Shown here: positions 1 through 12,200 of the stretch, piece by piece
How positions within the stretch are numbered: position 1 is the stretch's first letter
How the letters are laid out: the number at the start of each line of letters is the position of its first letter
Source of the DNA: Mesaphorura yosii
Taxonomy: Eukaryota > Arthropoda > Collembola > Poduromorpha > Tullbergiidae
DNA length: 64,000 nt
Reading direction: 5' to 3'
Assembly (NCBI GenBank): GCA_009869945.1
Contig: WIXG01000035.1
Location: 287,037-351,036 of the forward strand
Program-made: the position numbers and the translations under genes
The notes under the pieces: model-generated
What the model was told of the DNA's origin: nothing
What the model saw: only the letters and a program-made list of their open reading frames with translations
Databases searched by the model: none

Positions 1-45
1 TATGCCTAATTGTTCTAAAATGTGTGCTAAAGGAACGTGTCTTAC

Positions 46-640
46 CTTAATATCACGATGTGATAACCCGAAAGAATGACAATATTCTACCGCATCTACA
101 CACTGTTTGAATATATTGCCAACCAGAGGCTCATTCTTGGTAGTTTTTGGTAACGGGCAACAGTATTCCATGACGAGATAGAAAAACTCCGTAGATGAGG
201 TGGAGGAATGCTTCCTTACAGTGGAATGCGTCGTTATGCATTGTATGATATTCGGGTGATTAAATTGCTTGATCAACTCCACTTCCGCCATTGCAGAATT
301 CTTTTGTAAATTAGTTGACACATTCATTCTCTAGATTACCAAATTTTTTTGAACATTAGTGAGGTCTTTTAACGTTAAATGAGTCAAAACGAGATTACTA
401 ACCTTTACGGCGTACAATTGAGGCTGTGAACCTTGATGTTGGGATGTCGGCGAGGAATCTTCACCAAGATATACATATGAGAAACCACCTGAGATCATAT
501 ACGGTTTTAACTTGATATCGCCAAATCTTCCACTTTGGATATCACTTACCTTCAGCTAAAAGTCGACTTAATTTCAAGAACCAGCCTTGACCAAGATTAA
601 GTACTTCCACAGGAACATCACCTCCATTTCCGCTTGACAT
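46..640 (-). CDS. Protein kinase, NAK/STK16-like, N-terminal part (three exons, runs off left edge)
   Basis: Coding exons read on the minus strand are 640-550, 488-403 and 330-46, joined across introns of 61 and 72 bp with GT-AG ends. Phases fit exactly (91 + 86 + 285 nt) and give 154 residues from an ATG at 640. Reading through the first intron meets TGA at once, so splicing is required. Visible kinase features: the glycine loop in LLAEGGFSYVYLGED (G31, G32), catalytic lysine K59 in LYAVKR, helix-C glutamate near E75, the stretch FNHPNIIQ, the hinge FYLVMEYC, and the catalytic loop HRDIK (150-154), where the last exon ends on a GTAAG donor. EGGFSYV and FNHPNI resemble STK16 and other NAK-family Ser/Thr kinases, hence the assignment. 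Subfamily and substrate are uncertain because the activation segment and C-lobe lie outside the window. The start is the first ATG of an open exon. The Kozak context is ordinary. Confidence 0.82.
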
Positions 641-3600
641 CTTGAAAATTATTTCTGACTTGCCCCAGCAAGCCCTTGCAAAATGATCAGATTAGATGGC
701 GATGTTAGCAGATGTCCTGTTAAAGCTCGCTCCGCTAGGCTCTTGCTCGTGCAATTAGATCGCCAATCTACACAGTACAGTGCTAAGTTCTATTGCTATC
801 TATTCTCCATGGCCCGGATCTAAAACTAAAACTACGAATTCTAAAATTATAGCGTCAAGGAGTAAAATCCGAGGATAACTATCTAGTCTGTGTTACTCAA
901 GGCTTACTAACTGTAATTGCTGCCTGCAAATAATAATTTACTTTTCTTTTTGGGGGTGGTTCCTTTCAACTGTGCATGTTTTCGTGTTTTCTCTAGTGGA
1001 ACCTCTTTGGCACTTGTGAATATGAACAGATGATTATGTAGGTGAACGAATCGAAGGAAGCCTCGCTTTAGCAAGTGGCTCCATAGAAAAACTGCAGATG
1101 GACTCAAGATTTCTATGCGAGATTTGGTTTCGAGATTACCAGCCAACACAAAACCCAAGCCAAAACCCAAGATATTCGCGAATTTCGTTTGACCGCATAC
1201 GCAAATACGCAGACAGTGGCACATGCTAAATTGTGACGAAGTGGACAGTTGGAGTTTATGATTTACGAGTTCACAACAAGCTGTAATGACATGCACGGAC
1301 TAAACACATGCGCAAATGGTGTTGGACGACATTAGCTACGAGAATGTACGTCATCATGTGCATTTACAAACATCACTAATCACTTCATTATTCCGGACTG
1401 CTTTTTATGATTCCCATCAACATATCTATATGGTTGTAATTTGGGACGCTCGGGATAAATCTCTCGAAAACTTGCAAATTACAATGAACCATCCAAACTA
1501 ATTTTTCTGTGGTATGGTGGTGAGGCGATGTGAGACATGAGACAAAATTGAGAGCGTGCTTTCGCAGTACTGTCAAATAAAGTTCGTGAATCTCAAAAAC
1601 GTTAATGGCGTTGGACTTTCTGTCACTTTTTGGCAATTGTAGCTGTAAGAGCATGGAGGTTTCAAAATTTATCAAATAACCGCAAAAATGATGATTTGGA
1701 AATTGATCCGCCAGTTTTGTTTCCTGAAGCGAAGCACGTGGAAGGTCACGGAATTCATTGTTAGCTTTAGCTAATAGTTGCGTACGGAAGGAATGGCGCA
1801 ATGATGATGTACTCTAGCAAGTATAGCCACAAGGAGACTGAAGCAGTGAATCTTGTACTTCCAGTGATAAGAAAACTAATTTTGTAAGCAATTAAAAAAT
1901 ATTTATTTCCACACTGAAAAGGTAAGGAAGTCAACTCAACATGCAATAAACTTTTTCTTTGAGCGGATACAAAGCTCAAATTCCTGTCATAAATCAATCA
2001 GATAATTTTCTAATCAAAAGTATTCAGTTTAATTTATTGTACTATTTTGATCTAAATTTCTCAACAGGTGGATAACGTTTTTGTTCATGTTTGCATTTGC
2101 AATTGTTCAGGGTGAAGTGAGTCATGTCAATAATGCCGTGCACAGTGCAGAGTTCAAGCTCCCAGCAATATTATAATTACAATTTTAGTACCTGCTTGAC
2201 TTTTCCTGTGGTTGATAATTCAGCGGGAAGCGAATGAGTAATAATTCGTTGGACAACATCGCAATGTAAATGTCAGACTCCACGCTGCGTGGGGCCGACG
2301 AATTGCATGACATGACGGCATGCGGCACTGGTTAATTTGCCTTGAGAATAAAAATGAATTAAGCAAAGCCGGAGGAACGTGCTAAATGGGGTATGATTCA
2401 TTGTCGGACTGATTCATGATCAAGTCACGACATTGCGGACAAGATAATTTTAAGTTCGCTAAATCACGTTAAAAGCAAAAGTTCACAGGTGATCGATCTT
2501 GACCGTACGGCTGACAAGATCCACGAAAAGTTAAAACGAGATGGCCTTTGTGAACCTAAAATTGGCAAAGCGTACCACAGTATTTAGGTCCATGTCCTAA
2601 ATCACCCACGACTAATGAGTCTGCTTGCTCTGCGAGTGAGAACAGGCCGTTTAGCGCGTCGTCCTATCATAAACCCAAATCAGTTAAGACGTGTAGAAGT
2701 GGCGACTGAACTACTTTATTCTCCAATTTAATTACTTTGGTTCAATGAGTTTAAAATACTTGGAGGAAATTCTTGTCCAGGTCTGAGATTTCCTTTCGCC
2801 TTAAACAATATTACCACGATGTGAGTGACACTAAAACCATTCTCTCATAATGTGATGGATCCTGAACACCTTGTGCCGTGCAGGCTTAGTCACTGCTGTC
2901 AATCAAGTAAGGCGTCTGTCAAATTGTACCTGTATTTAATGCCTAATGCGCGCAATACAATAGAACTGTTGACAGGTTGTGAGTGCTTGGCTATAACAAA
3001 AACGTTTTTAATTCCTTTTTGTTGTAGAGGAGATATTATTACTCATTAGTGCAAGAGGTACAAATAACACATTAGCGTACGCTGTTCAACACTTTAGCAG
3101 TGTGAGACGCACACAATATATGAGTCAACACCGAAATTCCTTCAGTCATGAAATGTGAAAGGCGACAGGATATTTTGGGATATGAATACGAATGAACGGA
3201 CATGCTGGTATCTGATGTTACCAACAGACAATCGAACTCTGGCTCAAAAATCAATTTAAGTTGGATGCTCATATTAAATTAAGACACAGTTTGGCGCGCC
3301 AGTTAGTCTAATTCAATTAATTAATACACGCTACTCGTTCGTGGTAATTGGGCCAACCATAAGGATGACATTATTGTCATTCAAACTCTCATAAAATGAA
3401 GTGCACTCTCTCCAGCCTGGTCTCACTAAAATCATAAAATCTCTATGCAAGTCATCTGAATCATCAATCCGACACTGTTCGCGTCATTGTTTAATCGCCT
3501 CCAAAGTGAATCATAATAAGAAAGATTTAAGTCCTGCGTGCACAAGAATTTCAGCACGCTTGAGTAGTTCGTCAGATCAAGTTCAATTGAGGTATGCCGT

Positions 3601-4248
3601 ATCGTTGTTGTCGTCAAAATTGAGATGTAATTTTATTTGGGCTGTCAATCATTCAATGAATCATTGACTATGGACTCGATTTCCTAAAATAATCTCTTGC
3701 AGATTTGAATGCAGCGAAACAGTAACGCACTTGCTGAGTTGACTCGCAATGCTTGCATAACTTGAAAACATGAGCTATTCACATAATAAAGTTAAGAAAT
3801 TGTTTCACAATATTCCTTCCAAGAATTTGCGTACAAAGAAAGAAGTTCAGTCTCAAGCATGAATCTTGACAGCATTATATGAAGTCATTCGGAGGTACAA
3901 CTTGCTTCTCAACTGATCCGCCTAAAATTCATCACCGGAAGCTGAACCACATTCTCAGAAGCAATTTTCCATAAGCTAGCGCCGTTTCGACAACTGGACA
4001 CTTCGAGATTAGCCGATGGAGTCTACAGTTACATGGACCGAAATCATTGCTCATCTTTTATTTCTAATTTCACGGTTTGTTTCAGAATCGATCTATACAA
4101 GAAAGAAAAGCAGAAGCTAAAAAATCGACCACCTTTAATTCTTTGAGAAGAGCGGAGGAAAAAAGGAAAGGACCTTGCCAAAGCGATAACGTTGTTGCTA
4201 ATATTGTCCAGACTTTTCAGGCGGCCCTCTTTACCTTTCCCAGCGATG

Positions 4249-4256
4249 TATAAAAG
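4249..4256 (+). promoter_or_regulatory. Candidate TATA box
   Basis: TATAAAAG is a consensus metazoan TATA box, here on the plus strand in otherwise empty DNA. Transcription would start around 4280. No obvious first exon follows, although an 82-codon open frame begins about 490 bp downstream at 4767. An 8-mer such as this also occurs by chance in AT-rich DNA. Confidence 0.2.
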
Positions 4257-6195
4257 GGTATTCTGTGGTCCCAGAGTGATGACTATAACACAGAAATTGC
4301 ATTACAGTAACCAACATTTATATTAGACCAGAAAGGAACTGCGATCACATGTCGTGACCGAGCACTGGAAGGTTATGCTTAGCTTTAAACTTACGTTATG
4401 ATCTTGATTTTCTTCTAGCTTATGACACGAACAAGTGCCGTGTGGCACAGAATCCAGCCTCCTGAACGTATTCGGTTTCATCTTACAATGACGTGTGCCA
4501 GCAGCCAGATCGAATTGTTCTGCCGTGTAGCCCAGTGGCTTATAATCGCGTTGTTTCGTATTATTTCATTTTCTGTTTAGCTGGATTTAGCCGGAAAATC
4601 GAATCAAAGGCCACCCATTCCATTATGTCTTTCAGCTTAGTTCTTTGTTATCATGTGTGAATTGTTGTCGAGTCAAGCTAGAAACCAAGGACGGACGAAA
4701 GCCAAAGATTGATGAATAGGTTTGAGGTAAGGAGATGGTATTTTCCTTTAAAGAAAATTGGAATTTATGAGCCATGACTTGACCGAGAAAAAAAATCAAT
4801 ACGCTATGCTCACGGTTTCGAGTTCAACGGCAGACTGTCTTGCATCTCGTCTTGCTGACGGTGCAGTTTTCAAGGAAGCTGCTGAAAGCCCAAATCGAAC
4901 TCTACGTTCAAGGTTTAGTATCGGAATAGTCGCCAGAGTCATCGCCATCACTCAACATTCAATTCCTCATTGTGGAACGATGATCCGCGATCTGAAAGAT
5001 TCTGAGAATTAGTTGTCATTATTAAATGATACTTCAACCAAGTACCGGTGCTTACTCGATGCAGTGCAAGAGTGCAACGGACAGACCGGCGCACCGCGCA
5101 TTCCTGCTTCTATGAAAGTTCTGCACAAGGTTCTGTAGGTAAAACCAGGTGTCGAGGTTAAGCGATGTGAAATGATTAGCATATAATGCGCCTCATACTG
5201 TTCAACCTACTTTCCTTCGAGATGAATACAGGCAAGGAACAGAGTACGCATATGAGCTCTTGTCATCGTCCATCACACTAAACTGCTAGCGTGAATTGTC
5301 TTGTTTAATTTGATATGTGGCAACATGCTGGAATCGGTCATATTGTTCAGCGACTTAATTCAACGAACAAGTCACAATTATGTCATAACAGAGTTAGCGA
5401 AGCGTAATTCAGCGATTTATTGTTCAATGTTCGAGAAGCCAATTCCTACAATTATGGATTGCACTATCGTGATGTTGATGTGCTTTCTACTGACTTTATG
5501 ATGATGGAAAGGTGAAAACATAAAAACCACTTCAAATGCGTAGTTCATTAAAAGTCTCATTACTCATTCAAGAGTAATACAGTCTCTTCGGCCTACTTCG
5601 AAATTATTACCCAGACCTCGCGTACCATGCTTGTATGCCAGCCGGGCAGGCAACAATCCAGCTACACCTACACTTAGCATATTTTACATAAAAGAACCAC
5701 GGACCACGCTGTGACAAATTGGTTATGGTTGTCCATACTGTTTATAGGAAACCCAAGTAATATATTTCTCACCAGTGCAAAGTATCGGACGAGGAACTCG
5801 TAAAAATATTCTTACGTAAAAGGAAATTGTCTTCCAAAGTAAAAAAAAAAGTAGGAACAAAATCGGCACCATGCAGACTTTTATATTCACGGAGCCAAGA
5901 GAGCAAGTGTAAAACTACGACAATGTTCCACGAAGAAATCAAGAACACATTGTTACTCCTTTCTTCTAGTTCAGTAACCCTCGAGTCCCTGCTACAGCTA
6001 CATAACTTTTCACTGGCAAATTATAAACAACCTTTAACCATTAATTTTGGCACTTTCCTTATACGCGTCTTCAAGTGGCAGCCAAAGCTTTGTCTTTACG
6101 AGTTTCCTTTCATAAAAGTCAAGTCACTTTTAATTTTTAACACCCCACGCTGATTATATCGCCGTTTTAACTAGTTTCCTATCCTATTCATGCGA

Positions 6196-6275
6196 CGCAT
6201 ACATTTCTTGCACCTTACACGTATGCGGAATATTAAGCACATTGGGCTAGAAGTGGCCCAATGTGCTTAATATTC
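6196..6275. repeat. Two adjacent inverted repeats, including a perfect 20-bp hairpin
   Basis: Positions 6228-6247 and 6256-6275 are perfect reverse complements of 20 bp, separated by the 8-nt loop TAGAAGTG. Directly to the left, CGCATAC (6196-6202) pairs with GTATGCG (6221-6227) across 18 nt, so the two stems abut. The long stem does not extend past 20 bp on either side. It is therefore shorter than a typical animal miRNA precursor and lacks separated terminal repeats with a body as in a MITE. A cruciform, a remnant of a foldback element, or a small hairpin RNA are all possible. Confidence 0.8.
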
Positions 6276-9129
6276 TACCATTAACTACCAAGTATCCAAG
6301 TACAAATCAAATTAAAAATATTATGAGACATTAATTTTTAACTGCGCAACTCCGCGGTGTTTGTCCGTCTCTGGAACTGCGAAGTACTCTTCCAAGCCCC
6401 AAAATTTAATTCTAGATAAAGGTTCACCGTTTCGACATTTATTATTTATTCCCCACCAGCAAGCAAGACCAACAACATTTTAACAACTGGACACAGAAGA
6501 AACAATAAACTGTTGAGTTGTTGCGTGCGTTTATGTAATCATTGGCCGGATCTCCTCCTGAGAAAAATTCGTGTTGCTGGTTTCGTTAATTCTACATTTT
6601 TGGTGGTTCAAGCGGTGCTTGCCGTGCTTTGCATTATAAATATTACAGAAACCGATTTGAAACCAGAAAAATAAAAAGAAAGAAGTGAATGAGTAATGGT
6701 CTTGCTTTTATACGTTTCGCCATAAAAGATGAGATTAGTCTTTTATGTAAAATGGATGGACTACCTTCGTCGAAGCGCGGCATGTACAGCGCCAATTAAA
6801 TGCATCTCAAAACCGTTCGTGGCAAAGGTTGGGGTTATTTTCACCTTACGCTTGTCGAAAAGAATTTTGCATGTGTCAAAATTGGTTTAAGGCTGGTTTA
6901 TAAATGCAACCAACACGAATTTTCACCATCAAATTATAACATATACTTGGCAAGGCTTTCCAGAATCATGCATAATGCACTTTTGACATCTTGCGGTTGC
7001 TTTACGTTTAACGATACTCAGCATTTCGGTTACGTAAAATAGTTTTTTCGTGCATCCGACTCCGTGAATCGAAAATCAAACTACCGCCTCTAAAGTTGAT
7101 ATACTTGAGATTCTTAAACGTGACACGCGATGTACTTAAAACGGAATCAAAATTCTCTTCGGATAAAAACAACCACAAACTAATTTACTACATGCCATAC
7201 ATGCCCAGCTGCAACACATTGCTTTAAAATTCTTGATAGAAATGAGCAAGAAAATGATTAGTCATATAAATTTTGATCTCAAAGTGAAAGATTAACAAGA
7301 ACAACACGACTGAGGAAGAAGATCAGTCAGCCAGTCAGCCAACAAAAAATTAATGCAGTAGCTCCCTGCTGCGATTTCTGCCAAGTACGAACAGCAATGC
7401 AACCACAATTCCGCTGCAGACAACATTAGTCTGGTCGAAGGAGATGGGAAGAAGTTGTTCTAACCAAAAGAAAAACGGACTGTAGCTTCAATAAATATAA
7501 AAATGTGTTCAAAATCTCATTTAAACTGTATTAATTTCGTATTATCACTATTATTATAAATTTAAGGTGCAGCGAGCATTTAGACTTCGTGCAGTGCAGC
7601 AGTGCAAGTGCATCACAATGAGAATTCACTCATCAGTTATTCTATTCACACAATGCCATGAAATACAACCTCAACAACAGCCACCAGCACGCTGGCGAAG
7701 CAAGTGTTTACGGAAGAACCAGCTTGATACTTGAGAGAAGCAAAGAAATTCTGCCTTCTTCACGAGTAGAAACTAATCTTTGAGAGAATTTAGCGTTTAA
7801 CAATAACAATACTAAATGCTTGGGAATGATAATAGTCGTAATAATTTAATAATGCTTTGGGTTCTATAAAAATTAGATACCACAATCTTGTGATTGGAAG
7901 AAGCATCACAATTTTGGTTAGACTCCCGTCGGAGACTTTTGCATTGAACGTCTTTGCTATACATTGAATTCATCTACACGTTCCTTCAGTTGAAAATCTG
8001 TTCACTATTCTTCTTGGTCGACTTCATGATGAAATTCTTAAATGAGATTATAAATGATGAATAGAGTAAGAGAAGTAGCAATAGCAATCGCATCTCGTAC
8101 TTAAACTTCTCACGGAAATCCAAATATTTTTCATAAAATCTGCAGGTTATATTTAACGTTAGCCAATTTGGTATCGTGCTAAACATTAACTTTTAGCTAA
8201 TAAAACTCATTTGCACACCCGAAAGAAAGCTTTTAGCATCAATCATTGCCTAAGCATGCAACTGCAACGATCTTTTCCAATTGCGTCTCGATCATGATTA
8301 TATTTCTCCTCCGTTTAACCATTAGCTGATGAATGAATGCAAGAGAAGCTTAGAGTCAAATCAGCTCCACTTTTCAATGGGAATCTTTATTGTACGTGGA
8401 GCATTTGAAGTAGTAAGCAGAAAACCCATAAATAGAAATAAATGTCCACGTCGACAAGCTGTAATGAATTGAAATTATCGGGAGCAACTGTGCCGCTGAA
8501 CACAAAATTAAAAGTTCTATCTCGTTGCAGCGTTATGCAACACACGTCTCAAGGGACGCATTTTTACAAATGCTACATGAATAACATGATTATTTCAGTT
8601 ACAAGCAGCCGCAGCAGCGCAACAGTTTTCACAAAATATATGCACTCACTCAATAAATATAATAATAATAAAAATAAATCTTTCTTGTATAAACTCTCCC
8701 CAAAAGCCAAGCCGGTCAGAAATTGAATGCATTTTCATTGTTGAGTGAGTAAGAATACGAGCTTGTACTTCTGCCATATGCGTACACGAACAGAACTGCG
8801 TGTGTGTCTGTGCAGTGTCGTGGTCGTGAAAGTCGAGCTGAAAGTAAGAAAAGATAAATGAAGTGTTGAATAACAAAAGCCATCGCGCGCACGAATGAAC
8901 TCCGCTTGCTCCTTCAAAGGAATTCACTTTACGTCGTCGGTCGTCTTGAACAAAAATGCAAGTTGGTGTTTTGAAGGCTGTTCGTGGCTTGGAGGAGAAT
9001 AGAAGATGAAACCGTGAATGAAGTTAATAATAATATGACTTCTTTATTTCTCAGGCGGAAACTCCGTGTCACAGCCTCAGTCCTGTGTCTAGTCAGAGTC
9101 ATGCGTGTGTGCCATTTTTCTTCTTTCAG

Positions 9130-9288
9130 TTCCACACAGCGCAATGAGACAGATGATAGACAACACAATGCGAGTTGGGTTGGGAAGCACGACCCAGACC
9201 GTGCGCTCTGGAAATTGGTGCGCCGACCAACCGATGAAGCAGATCCTCAAGCTTACCAAACTCCGACCAAGTCTGTAGTATAGGTTGA
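9130..9288 (+). other. Orphan exon-like segment
   Basis: A strong acceptor (pyrimidine run then TTCTTTCAG, ending at 9129) is followed 159 bp later by a consensus donor GTAAGT at 9289. The frame entering at 9130 is open for about 50 codons and stops with TAG at 9281-9283, just before the donor. I recognise no domain. If real, it could be a non-coding 5' exon of the downstream CLCA gene or part of an unrecognised transcript. Splice-like pairs also arise by chance. Confidence 0.2.
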
Positions 9289-12200
9289 GTAAGTCTTGTT
9301 TGCACAACATTCATTGGAGATTCTGCAAAGAAATTTCAAGTTCAGTGATGCTTGCATCACATCGCGTCAGGGCTGACTGCTGATCGTTGAGAGCAAGTGC
9401 GGAGAGACGGAGACAGTCGTGACGGGCCAGCAACCTCAGACACAGTCTGAACACCGAGAGACCTTTTAAAGTCGATGCACATGCACGACGCGCGAAGTCC
9501 TAATCCGAGAATGATTAAGTACTTAAGGATGATGGAATAAGGACGCTGACTCTGCTCTGGGTTGATCTATGGGGAAGAATTATAATGCAACCCGCTGTTC
9601 CATTTCTTTCTTGTCCCTTCTACTGATTCATTCTTCTTCCAACTGTCAACCTTCAAGAATCATAAATCTTCCCACTAAACAGCAACAATCATCATTACTT
9701 TCATTACGTTATTATGCATTCTCAAGCGTGTGGTGTTTGTTCTGTACGATGAGTGGAACCCTAATCGAAGAAAAGGGTGTAAAATTGTGAGGCTATTCAG
9801 TTGGGTCATAATAAATGAACAATTTTCTGGACATCAGCACTGTTGCAGACAAGTTTACTGAGGAATAGAACCAAGTCATAAATGTGGAACCAAGTAATAA
9901 GAGGAATGAACAAACGCGTGTAATCATACTAATCAAATTAATTCAAGATTTGCGAAGGCAGCCTGGACGGCAAATTCAAAGTGCTTTGAGCCATCGAATC
10001 TTGCATGAATGAATTTGCATTCCGCCGACTCATCCTTGTGTATTGCGTATTGCGAACAGAGTCTCCCAGCCAGAACCTACGCATTCCAGTCCATTTAACT
10101 TCCATAATGTCACATAGCGCATAAGCACATTATTATTGACAACCAATTCCAGTGTGAACAACAGAGCACAGTCCATAGAATGGAGGAAGGATAAATGGCG
10201 AAGATGAAAGAGGAATTTTACGGCCTTTCTTCTTCACAGAGTCCGAAATCTCCGGTCCGGCCCAAATCCGTACATGCATTCAGAAGAATTATGGAAAGTG
10301 TACCAGACCGTAGGAGTACAAGCGTAGTAATGTTGACAATATAATTTTTCTATTAAAATTCTCTCCCCAAATACGCACCATGAATTCGTCACCATCTCCA
10401 TCATCTTTTCTGCCTTTTGTGGTTGTAATCGACAGTGCAGTCGTATAAATAGAATAGAATGCCATGGACGAAGGTTCACGCTTTTGCTCTGCTCTTTGGA
10501 GAGATCACATAAGATACAATCCTGGTGTTCCCTTCGGGATGATGCTGCTAACATCAGGAACCCTACATTAACCTTAGCCATTACTCCAACACATGGCGTT
10601 GTTATTGTCGTGTCGTGTGGCGCAGTGCCACGCTGCACGAATTTCGGTTGCGATCATTGTATTGTCATTTCCCATGAATAAACACGCTGAAAACGACCAA
10701 GGCCTAGCAGGGTCCTGGCGCTGGGACTGGTCGTGCACGCCAATTCCGTGTGATTGTGATGACGGTTCCATGAACTCCATGCACATGCACACCCTCGGAC
10801 AAGAATAATACCCATCTCTCAAGTTTATGAACCTTGACACGAAGCACAAAGGAAAAGCCATAAAATATAATGAATATAATGCTGCTTTTGATGCGATTGT
10901 GGTCGGTCAGTAACGCACGGTGCGTTACGTTAGAGAAAGAACGATCTTCATTCGTGTATGGACCGTAATCTTATTGAGCACATTATTAAGGGCTTACTAT
11001 ATGAACTTGCCCTGTCCTGATCTGATAAGGGCCTGACGGCACAGTGTATGAGCGGTGGACACACTTTAATTAAATCTAAATTATTTAATTGACCAATTTT
11101 GTTAAGTGTTATTACATTGTTGCAGCATCACGATAGAAGCGCATTCGCATACATGCACTGCTTATTTTCACTTCTGGGATAAAATCTACTTTTAACGCAG
11201 AGCAGCACTTGCACTTGTACTTGTATCAGGTTGGAGTTGGAGATAGAGATATGAAAGTTTATTGTCTCCGCTTTCGCATGCCTGAAGCCGTGTCGCAGCA
11301 CCGCAATGCAGGGGCCGTGTATGAAGGAGTGCTTCGGATTTCGCCCTCGTTCTTCCTGTTCAGAATTCATTAAAGGTTACGGTGATTATGAAAATGAGCT
11401 CACCCAGAACTACTTGCACGTGGACATGAAACCAAGCCCCAGAATATCATTGCGCTGGTCGTACGTGTGATAGTCGTGTACCGCGTTGTTTTCAGACGCA
11501 AATATGAAATCACAAAATTATTTCTTTCATTCTACTAAAATATATGTTTGTATTTCTGAATTTTGCAGTTATGCTTTCCCTTCCTGTTCCATGCCCTGTC
11601 TGCCGCTCCGAAATTCACATTAGTGATTCTATTCAATTTATTTTTGAATACAACTTCTGAGTTTCTTTTGTCTCTTCTTTCCCTACACACTGAATGCCCA
11701 CCTTCCACGGCACGGCACGTTCCATTTTCGCGCACTGTGTTCATTGTCCTCCTGATAAATGTTGCTACAGCTTGTCGCATACGCACTCATTCCTCATCCT
11801 CATGTAATATTTAAAATGATGTCAAATATCAGCTGTAGCCGACTCCAGTCAGACTCAGGCACTCTGGCAATTTGGATTTTGATTATAAAAATGGTGCCAA
11901 AATTACTGAAAATACAGACAATGGATGCAGGGAAGGAGTACAAATCAAATTTTGATCACGAGTGCTACAAATATTTGTCCGAAGGATAATTCAATATGTG
12001 CACCGAGAATGCGGAGGACAATTTGGGACAAACAATCGAAATTACACACATGGCAAAGAACCTAATGTAATTAATTTTGTTACGTGGGGTTAACTCAAGA
12101 GATACTCTGCTGGAAATTTGGGGACATCCAAACACCACCCGACGCTAATCCAATTTCTGGAAGATGACTGATGCCAGCCATGATGCAGGAGCAAACAGAA

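Larger units (their letters stand above)
641..9129. other. Intergenic stretch, no convincing gene
   Basis: The stretch presumably starts with the 5' UTR and promoter of the minus-strand kinase (about 641-900), but I see no clear core promoter there. The rest has only short open frames without domain signatures or paired splice sites. Two points stand out and have their own entries: a TATA box at 4249 and a hairpin at 6196-6275. A frame of 82 codons from an ATG at 4767 to a stop ending at 5012 has protein-like composition but no recognisable motif, and I do not call it a gene. A short AAT run lies near 8660-8670. Confidence 0.6.

Noticed and set aside
10234-10638. 134-codon frame on the minus strand
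   Set aside because: No domain, overlapped by equally long frames on the other strand, no splice or promoter evidence.
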